Shown here one piece after another: positions 1 through 7,706 of a stretch of DNA of 46,068 bases. The stretch comes from an uncultured Clostridia bacterium (GTDB lineage: Bacteria; Bacillota; Clostridia; Oscillospirales; Ruminococcaceae). Numbering within the stretch: position 1 is the first letter of the stretch; each line of letters begins with the position of its first letter. The notes under the pieces were generated by a model. That model ran no database searches. It worked only from the letters and a program-made list of their open reading frames with translations, and was not told the origin of the DNA. Both the position numbers and the translations under genes were made by a program. The DNA lies in NCBI GenBank assembly GCA_947589355.1, contig CANPZC010000018.1, forward strand, positions 1 to 46,068, read 5' to 3'.

Positions 1-356
1 TTGCTGTCGGTCGTCGGCAAGGTCATGCCCGAAATGCCCGATATATCCGTGCCGCCGTCAGGCGCTTTTTCGGTTATTATAGTGGTAACAGGTGCGCCGT
101 TTTCATCGGTAACAATGTTTCCATCGCTGTCAAGCTCTACAGCTATCAAAGTTGTGCCTGTTTCATCGCCCGAAGTCTGAGAGGCTGCCGCTGTGGTTGT
201 CTCACTGCCGACAGAAAGGTCGCTTCCCGTTGGTTCGCCGCTGTTTACCACAGGGGGCAATGTAACATAATATTCGCCGCCGCTGACATTCAGACAGCCC
301 GTAAGCATGGTCGCCGCAGCGGCCGCAGATATAAGAACTACCCGAGTTTTTCTCAT
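1..356 (-). CDS. Secreted lipoprotein, partial (C-terminus beyond left edge)
   Basis: The gene starts at ATG 354-356 on the minus strand and runs off the left edge after 118 codons without a stop. A ribosome site (AAGAGGTAG) lies just upstream. The N-terminus is a short basic signal peptide ending in a lipobox, LTGC, at about residues 18-21, so the mature protein should be a lipid-anchored extracytoplasmic lipoprotein. What follows is low-complexity, rich in Ser, Thr, Gly, Asp and Glu, and looks like a linker; no catalytic domain is visible in this part. It sits downstream of the HtrA gene on the same strand but has its own promoter. Function is not recognisable from this fragment. Confidence 0.8.
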   Translation of the reverse strand, partial: MRKTRVVLISAAAAATMLTGCLNVSGGEYYVTLPPVVNSGEPTGSDLSVGSETTTAAASQTSGDETGTTLIAVELDSDGNIVTDENGAPVTTIITEKAPDGGTDISGISGMTLPTTDS

Positions 357-400
357 ATATATCTACCTCTTGATGATCAACATAATAACTCATTATAATT

Positions 401-429
401 ATTATATATTAAAACTTTCGGCGTGTCAA
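401..429 (-). promoter_or_regulatory. Sigma-A type promoter of the lipoprotein gene
   Basis: Read on the minus strand, TTGACA (424-429) and TATAAT (401-406) are separated by 17 bases, a perfect match to the vegetative consensus. The lipoprotein start codon lies about 45 bases downstream. It indicates that this gene can be transcribed independently of the htrA operon. Confidence 0.75.
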
Positions 430-487
430 TAAGGATATGTGTATAATCGGTAAAAAATCAATGTTTGCAGTTAATGATTTAACTATT

Positions 488-1852
488 TTAGTCTTTCTTT
501 TCAACGAAGCTTTGTGTTGCGGTGTCGTCTTTTTCAAGCTTGAAAGTTATCTTAAAGTTCGTCGTGCCGCCCTTTGGGTCTAACCTTACAACGTCGGCGG
601 TAACCTCGTCGCCGGGCTTCATACCCGAAACGGCAGCCATAGTCTCGCTCAGGCTGGTAACTTTTTTGCCGTTTATGTGCGTAATGAAATCTCCCACCAA
701 AAGCTCGGTATTGCTTATGTCGCAGTTTTCGTCAATGCTTGCAATATACAGCCCTGCGCACGGGTATCCGTAACTGTCCGCCGCCAGTTCGTCAACGCCT
801 ACAAAAGTTATGCCTATGCGAACTCTGTCCCGTATGCTGCCATATTCAATAAGCTCTTCAATTATAGGTTTTGCTGCCTTTGTGGAAATAGCAAAACCTA
901 TGCCGTCATAATACGTCGCAGAAAGCTTTGACGAGATGATGCCTACCACCTGTCCCCACATATTGAACAGCGCGCCGCCCGAATTTCCGGGGTTTATAGC
1001 GGCATCTATCTGTATACATTCCATTTCAAGATTTTCTATATCCGTTCTTATCTCTCTGCCTACAGCCGAAACAACGCCCTTTGTTATAGAGCCGTAAAGT
1101 CCCGCAGGGCTGCCTATCGCAACAACGTCCTCGCCGGGAGAAACGCTGTCCGAATCTGCAAACACCGCAGGTGAAAGCCCCTTGGCTTCTATCTTCAGAA
1201 CGGCAATATCGGTCTTTGGGTCGCTGCCTACCACCCTTGCGGCATACGGCGTGTCGTCATGCAGTATCACATTTATAAGAAGCGGCGAATTGTCAACAAC
1301 GTGTGCGTTGGTAACGATATAGCCGTCCTCGGTTATGATTATTCCCGAACCCTGCGCAGAACCGCCGATCACTGTCATAGGCGTAACGTCATAATACACC
1401 ACGACCGATACCACCGACGGTGAGAGCGCTTTTGCAAGCCCCTCGGTAGTGTATCTTCCGCTGCCGTCGGGCATATAATAGCTCTCGTCCAGCTTTGGCG
1501 GCTCATAAAGCGGCAGAGTAAAGCTAATCCTGCTGCCCACGCGGTTTATCACGCTTGATATCCACCCTTTTCCGAGCATCATCGTCGTCATAAAAAACAT
1601 TGTCAGCACCGCCAGAACAGCAAGGCACACAGTCTTTAAGAAACCCGAAACGCGCGCCTGCCTTTTGTATGATGCATCTATCACCGAGCCCCAGAATATG
1701 TCGTCAAAATCGCCTTTTCTGCCTTTATCTTTTTGGGAAGTTTCAGCGCTTTCGGGTATATCCTCCGCGGTTTCGTTTTCTGCGCTTTCGGGCATACTTT
1801 CAGCCTTGTAGCGTTTTTCTATATCCTGTAAATTCTTTTCAAAAAGATCCAA
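488..1852 (-). CDS. htrA: HtrA/DegP-family serine protease, membrane anchored, with PDZ domain
   Basis: This is a trypsin-like serine protease of the HtrA family, which degrades misfolded proteins at the outer face of the membrane. The 454-residue product has an acidic cytoplasmic N-terminal tail, one membrane segment at about 71-94, a protease domain at about 135-335 and a single PDZ domain at about 340-440. The catalytic triad is complete: His184 in TNAHVV, Asp215 in KTDIAVLK and Ser291 in GNSGGAL. The chosen start is TTG at 1850-1852, because AGAGGTGA lies 6 bases upstream of it and the nearby ATG at 1855-1857 is out of frame. That ribosome site overlaps the stop of the kinase gene, so the two are probably translationally coupled. 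The order regulator-kinase-protease resembles the CssRS-HtrA secretion-stress module; that functional parallel is inference. Confidence 0.93.
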   Translation of the reverse strand: MDLFEKNLQDIEKRYKAESMPESAENETAEDIPESAETSQKDKGRKGDFDDIFWGSVIDASYKRQARVSGFLKTVCLAVLAVLTMFFMTTMMLGKGWISSVINRVGSRISFTLPLYEPPKLDESYYMPDGSGRYTTEGLAKALSPSVVSVVVYYDVTPMTVIGGSAQGSGIIITEDGYIVTNAHVVDNSPLLINVILHDDTPYAARVVGSDPKTDIAVLKIEAKGLSPAVFADSDSVSPGEDVVAIGSPAGLYGSITKGVVSAVGREIRTDIENLEMECIQIDAAINPGNSGGALFNMWGQVVGIISSKLSATYYDGIGFAISTKAAKPIIEELIEYGSIRDRVRIGITFVGVDELAADSYGYPCAGLYIASIDENCDISNTELLVGDFITHINGKKVTSLSETMAAVSGMKPGDEVTADVVRLDPKGGTTNFKITFKLEKDDTATQSFVEKKD

Positions 1853-1858
1853 CTCATG

Positions 1859-3292
1859 TCACCTCTTTGTGCTGCCGTCGCTTTCCTGCGGCTTGCCGGG
1901 CAGCGTAAACACAAACTCCGTGTATTCACCCTTAACGCTGCGAACCATTATCTTGCCGCCGTGCAGCTTTACTATGCTTCTTACTATGTTAAGACCAAGA
2001 CCAACGCCGCTCTTGTCTTTGCCGCGAGATTCGTCCGTCTTGTAAAATCTGTCGAACACCTGCGGCAGCTCCTCTTGCGAAAGACCCTCGCCGCTGTTTT
2101 TGATAGATACCGCCGTCATGTTGTCGTGCGTGTCGAACCCGAACTCGATGTATCCGTCCTTGTCAACGAACTTTATCGCGTTTTCCAAAAGGTTGTATAT
2201 CACCTGATGTATAAGGTCGTTGTCGGCGTATACTATCACCCTGTCAACGTCCAGTCCGCGAACGTCTATGTTCTTTTCTTCCAGCCTGCTCTCAAATGTC
2301 ACAAGCGTGTCAACTATAGGTTCTATCAGGCTGAACTGCGCGCATTTAAGCTCTACCGTTCCCGATTCTATCCTCGCCAGATTGAGCATACTTCTTACAA
2401 GCCTTGTCAGCCTTTGCACTTCCGAAGATATTATCCTAAGATACTTCTTCTCCTCGCTTTGCGGTATAGTGCCGTCCAGTATGCCGTCAACAAAGCCGCC
2501 GATAGACGTCATAGGCGTTCTCAGCTCGTGCGAAACGTTTGCAACAAAGCTGCTCCTCATCTTGTCATAGTTATTGAGAGATACAGCCATGTCGTTGAAC
2601 GCTTTTCCCAGAATGTCAAACTCCGTAGTGTCATATTCGGGCAGCCGCTGTGTAAAATCGCCCCTGCCTATAAGCGTTGCGGTCTCGGCAAGCTCCGTAA
2701 TAGGCGTAGTCAGCTGCTTTGTCGCAATGTATACTATTATAAGCACTATTGCAAGCACCAGTATCATAGATATCAAAAATATCTGCATTATGTTCCAGAT
2801 GTAGCTGTCCTGTTCCGTCAGCGAAATAGTTGCGAACAAATAAAACGGTTCGCTCCCTATGTCGAACGCTATGCCCGAAACGTGCCTTTCAGATGGCAAA
2901 AAACCCTCCATATCGGAAGAAAAATAAGTCGCGCTCATCTTCATATCATCAAGCACGGCTTTTGGCACAATGCCGCTTAGCCGCGTACCCGTGAATGCCA
3001 CGGTAACGCCGTCTTCGTCAGTCAAAAAAAGCTCTCCGCCTATCGACTGCGCATGGCTTTTCAGTATGTCCTCCACAGCATCGCCGCTTATCGCCTCGGC
3101 AGAGCCTTTTGCGGTTTCCGAAACTTCCTCGGCGGCATTTGAAACGTTCGATATGAGCAGATCGCGCTTCTCGCCCGAAAAATACTGTGAAGAAACAAGC
3201 AGTAATACTGCTCCTAAGCATATAAAGCTTATTAGTATTACTGCCGCACATATTATGAAGTATTTAAAAAATATGCTTTTGGTGTCGCGCAT
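1859..3292 (-). CDS. Two-component sensor histidine kinase
   Basis: The 477-residue product is a membrane sensor kinase. Membrane segments at about 11-33 and 166-190 flank an extracytoplasmic sensing region of some 130 residues that I cannot assign to a named sensor family. A HAMP linker follows (about 191-243), then the dimerisation domain with the phosphoacceptor His255 in SHELRTP, and an ATPase domain with an N box (NLLENAIKF) and a glycine-rich lid (GVGLGLNIV). The start ATG coincides with the last base of the upstream regulator gene, and the stop overlaps the ribosome site of htrA, so all three are one transcript. It should phosphorylate the neighbouring OmpR-type regulator in response to an envelope signal; the actual signal is unknown. 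Confidence 0.93.
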   Translation of the reverse strand: MRDTKSIFFKYFIICAAVILISFICLGAVLLLVSSQYFSGEKRDLLISNVSNAAEEVSETAKGSAEAISGDAVEDILKSHAQSIGGELFLTDEDGVTVAFTGTRLSGIVPKAVLDDMKMSATYFSSDMEGFLPSERHVSGIAFDIGSEPFYLFATISLTEQDSYIWNIMQIFLISMILVLAIVLIIVYIATKQLTTPITELAETATLIGRGDFTQRLPEYDTTEFDILGKAFNDMAVSLNNYDKMRSSFVANVSHELRTPMTSIGGFVDGILDGTIPQSEEKKYLRIISSEVQRLTRLVRSMLNLARIESGTVELKCAQFSLIEPIVDTLVTFESRLEEKNIDVRGLDVDRVIVYADNDLIHQVIYNLLENAIKFVDKDGYIEFGFDTHDNMTAVSIKNSGEGLSQEELPQVFDRFYKTDESRGKDKSGVGLGLNIVRSIVKLHGGKIMVRSVKGEYTEFVFTLPGKPQESDGSTKR

Positions 3293-3987
3293 TATTCTTC
3301 GTCAGCCTCAAATTTATAGCCTACGCCCCATACAGTTTTCAAAGCCCATTTGTCCGAAACGCCCTCGAGCTTTTCGCGCAGCCTCTTAACGTGTACGTCT
3401 ATCGTTCTTGAATCGCCGTAGTATTCAAAGCCCCATACTTCGTCCAGCAGCTGGTCGCGCGTGTAAACTCTGTTGGGATTTGAAGCCAGGTGGAACAAAA
3501 GCTCCAGCTCTTTCGGCGGCGTATCCAGTATCTTGCCGTCAACTTTCAGCTCGTATCTCGTCATGTTGACTACCAGCTTGTCGTAGCGCACTTCCTTGAC
3601 TTCCGTCTCCGAAGATACCTGCCCTACACGCCTTGTAACCGCCTTGATACGCGCAATAACTTCCTTTGTATCAAACGGCTTTACAATATAGTCGTCCGCG
3701 CCCAGCTCCAGTCCAAGCACCTTGTCAAAGGTCTCGCCCTTTGCGGTTATCATTATTATAGGAACGTTTGACTTTTTGCGTATCTCTCTGCACACCTGCC
3801 AGCCGTCAAGACCGGGCAGCATAATGTCAAGCAGAACGATATCGGGTTTCAGCGCGTTGAACTTTACCACCGCTTCTTCGCCGTCGTGAGAAAGTATAAC
3901 GCTGTAGCCGTCCTTTTCCAGATAAAGCCTTAAAAGCTCACAAATATTCTTGTCGTCATCGACTACCAGCACCTTGCCGAGAGCCAT
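3292..3987 (-). CDS. OmpR/PhoB-family response regulator
   Basis: This is a DNA-binding response regulator of 231 residues. The receiver domain (about 4-118) has the acidic pair after VLVVDDD, phosphoacceptor Asp54 in LLDIMLP and Lys103 in VKPFD. The C-terminal winged helix (about 135-230) ends in a typical RTIDVHVKRLREKL recognition region. The reading frame is open for 19 codons further upstream, but I choose the ATG at 3985-3987, since GGTG sits 6 bases before it and the resulting length fits the family; the next ATG upstream (3999) has its purine-rich stretch touching the start codon. It heads the operon with the sensor kinase and htrA and probably activates it, possibly together with itself. 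Confidence 0.93.
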   Translation of the reverse strand: MALGKVLVVDDDKNICELLRLYLEKDGYSVILSHDGEEAVVKFNALKPDIVLLDIMLPGLDGWQVCREIRKKSNVPIIMITAKGETFDKVLGLELGADDYIVKPFDTKEVIARIKAVTRRVGQVSSETEVKEVRYDKLVVNMTRYELKVDGKILDTPPKELELLFHLASNPNRVYTRDQLLDEVWGFEYYGDSRTIDVHVKRLREKLEGVSDKWALKTVWGVGYKFEADEE

Positions 3988-4074
3988 ATTTATCACCATA
4001 CCTTTAACGTTTGTTGTCGGTTTCTTGCTTGTAAATTTGAACAAATAAATAGCAAATTTTTAATTCATACAACT

Positions 4075-4080
4075 ATTATA
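4075..4080 (-). promoter_or_regulatory. Possible -10 box for the regulator-kinase-htrA operon
   Basis: TATAAT on the minus strand lies about 90 bases upstream of the regulator start. No convincing -35 box stands 16-18 bases before it, as expected for a promoter needing an activator. The surrounding sequence is AT-rich. This is a weak call. Confidence 0.3.
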
Positions 4081-4255
4081 ACAAATTCACAATTAGATTT
4101 TATTAACATACTGTTACATTTATATGAACATATTTTTAATAATACGAAATATGCGCAGTTTGATAGCCTGTGTGTCAAGAATTATTATGAAAAGTGTTTC
4201 AGTTCCTGCAAAGAGCAAGAGTTGAGAAACCTGTGCATCAACTACCGTTCACCCC

Positions 4256-4880
4256 CACATTCTATGTTTCTCACCCCGGCCGCACCATTTCCCTTGCTAC
4301 TTCGCTCCTCCCTGTACGCGTGGAAGAATATTCTTCCGGCGGCGTGGGTGGGGCGGACTTTTGAGAGAGCCGGAGCGTGGACGGTGGAGAGGAAGACGAG
4401 TGGCATGAAGCGCACACGTTGACCTCCATAAATGTCGGTCAAGTGCCGAAGAACCCTCTTCGAGGCTTCTTCCATTCTCTTAAAACTTTGTGCGTATCTT
4501 AATTGTAATTTTTCAGTGAGCACGTTTACCGTCCCACACCCCTCCGCCCCCCTATTCTTACTCCTCGCCCCTCTCTGTGCGCGGAAGAATATTCTTCCAG
4601 CGGTGTGGGTGGGGCGGACTTATGAGGGAGCTGGAGCGTGGGTGGTGGAGAGGAAGACGAGTAGCATGGAGCGCACACTTTGACCTCCATAAATGTCGGT
4701 CAAGTGCCGAAGAACCCTCTGCGAGGCTTCTTCCATTCTCTTAAAACTTTGTGCGTATCTTAATTGTAATTTTTCAGTGAGCACGTTTACCGTCCCACAC
4801 CCCTCCGCCCCCCTATTCTTGCTACCTCGCCCCTCTCTGTGCGCGGAAGAATATTCTTCCAGCGGTGTGGGTGGGGCGCT
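4256..4880. repeat. 261-bp non-coding tandem repeat, about 2.4 copies
   Basis: Two near-identical full units and a truncated third follow one another with a period of 261-262 bp, measured from the same palindrome at 4322, 4583 and 4845. Each unit contains a perfect 16-bp palindrome (GGAAGAATATTCTTCC), C-rich and G-rich stretches on either side of it, and, in the full units, a hairpin with a 10-bp stem (second copy at 4673-4707). The first unit is the most diverged at its left end. ORFs inside the repeat on both strands have no ribosome sites and simply repeat with the DNA. A partly matching block recurs at about 7196-7270. This repeat fills most of the intergenic stretch between the regulator operon and groES. 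Confidence 0.8.
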
Positions 4881-5054
4881 GCCGGAAGTCAGAAATCAAA
4901 GGTCAAAAATATTTTTATACCGTTGCGCTGGCTTTTTAATACTGCGGTTTATAAAATTACAAGCCGTAACTTTTACAAATCAACAAATATGCGTGAGTAA
5001 GCAGCAAATAATTTGTGCTAAACGCCGAAAATGAAAAAACTGCCTGTTTCCCTC

Positions 5055-5082
5055 TTGCAATTTGCCAAAATAGTGGTACAAT
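5055..5082 (+). promoter_or_regulatory. groESL promoter
   Basis: TTGCAA (5055-5060) and TACAAT (5077-5082) are separated by 16 bases and stand directly before the CIRCE operator and the groES gene. The close fit to the vegetative consensus agrees with HrcA-repressed groESL operons in Firmicutes. Confidence 0.7.
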
Positions 5083-5086
5083 ATAT

Positions 5087-5113
5087 TTAGCACTCAAAGT
5101 GAATGAGTGCTAA
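5087..5113 (+). promoter_or_regulatory. CIRCE operator (HrcA binding site)
   Basis: The two 9-base arms TTAGCACTC and GAGTGCTAA form a perfect inverted repeat with a 9-base spacer, which is the canonical CIRCE element. It begins 4 bases after the -10 box, so HrcA bound here would block transcription of groESL under non-stress conditions. The hrcA gene itself is not in the window. Confidence 0.96.
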
Positions 5114-5120
5114 CGCTTAA

Positions 5121-5435
<315 letters not shown>

Positions 5436-5440
5436 TTTAA

Positions 5441-7087
<1,647 letters not shown>

Positions 7088-7118
7088 TAGAGGCAAGAGT
7101 TTAAGAGGCAAGAATCAA

Positions 7119-7154
7119 GAGGTGCGCTCTATAACGGAGCGCATCTCTTTTTAT
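7119..7154 (+). terminator. Intrinsic terminator after groEL
   Basis: GAGGTGCGCTC (7119-7129) pairs with GAGCGCATCTC (7137-7147), allowing one G-U pair, and is followed by a run of five T. It closes the groESL operon. Confidence 0.85.
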
Positions 7155-7462
7155 TAGATGTAAGATGTTAGAAGTAAGAGGTTAGAAGTGTAATCTTAAA
7201 TTTTGTGCGTTGGTTTAATGTTTTCTTATTGTTTGCGCTTACGCGCGGCGCAGGAGCGCACACGTTGACCGCCTGTAAGAGAGGGCATTTCCTAAGTGGT
7301 AGTCATATCAAATTTGCCGCGTTCCATTCTGGAACGCCAAGCAGTGTGAGAAAATCCCCACATCTTGCCTCTTGCCTCTATCTAAACCGCAGAAATGAAA
7401 AGCCTGCGCAAAAGTACAAAAGCCATTTCTAACCTCTAACATCTAACTTCTTACATCTGAAA
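7154..7462. repeat. Intergenic repeat cluster with degenerate heptamers
   Basis: Between groEL and valS the DNA is non-coding and repetitive. At 7154-7188 five successive 7-base units vary around TTAGAAG/TAAGATG. At about 7423-7460 the same heptamers occur on the opposite strand, so the two blocks form an imperfect inverted repeat of about 36 bp. A second heptamer-like series (GGCAAGA) at 7092-7120 recurs inverted near 7366-7382. Between them is a partial copy of the 261-bp repeat found upstream of groES (16 identical bases at 7255-7270 and 4409-4424) and a small hairpin (GCGTTCC/GGAACGC, 7319-7337). I see no gene here. Confidence 0.65.
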
Positions 7463-7529
7463 GTTAAGGCTAAATGCAAAGGTTAGATGTCAGCAGTTCG
7501 CTTCATTTCCGCAGTCCCTCATTTCTATC

Positions 7530-7557
7530 TTGACTTTTCGGGAAAAATGTGTAATAA
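7530..7557 (+). promoter_or_regulatory. Likely valS promoter
   Basis: TTGACT (7530-7535) is followed after 16 bases by TAATAA (7552-7557); an alternative -10 box, TAATAT, lies 3 bases further on with a 19-base spacer. It stands about 40 bases before a small leader ORF and 150 bases before valS. Confidence 0.45.
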
Positions 7558-7593
7558 TATAAGATAGCATTTTCATTAAAAGAGGGAGAGTTC

Positions 7594-7656
7594 ATGACGT
7601 ACAGCAATTTTATGTACCGCTTTTACTCGTCTTTCGGCTCGGGCGTGCGAGTCTGA
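7594..7656 (+). CDS. Candidate 20-codon leader ORF upstream of valS
   Basis: A 20-codon frame starts at ATG 7594, has a good purine-rich ribosome site (AGAGGGAGAG) directly before it, and ends with TGA at 7654-7656, about 50 bases before valS. Its last four codons read Gly-Val-Arg-Val. The 3' half of the ORF can fold with itself (ACTCG at 7625-7629 with CGAGT at 7648-7652). A leader peptide containing Val codons before a valyl-tRNA synthetase would suggest attenuation. However, two Val codons are few and I see no clear terminator hairpin with a long T run, so this remains a candidate. No T-box sequence was found. Confidence 0.3.
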   Translation: MTYSNFMYRFYSSFGSGVRV

Positions 7657-7706
7657 CGGCGCAGTTTTATTCGCATTAAAATCAGTATAAAAAAGAGGTA
7701 TAAAAA

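Noticed and set aside
1856-2980. 374-codon open frame on the plus strand opposite the histidine kinase
   Set aside because: It is the antisense shadow of a gene with clear domains, and its product has no recognisable fold.
4256-4880. CRISPR array
   Set aside because: The repeated unit is 261 bases long without unique spacers, and no cas gene is present.
4242-5034. ORFs of 83 to 113 codons on both strands in the tandem repeat (for example 4432-4683 and 4693-5034)
   Set aside because: They repeat with the DNA period, have no ribosome sites, occur on both strands and have no protein-like composition.
7462-7706. T-box riboswitch before valS
   Set aside because: The conserved T-box and terminator/antiterminator sequences are not present.
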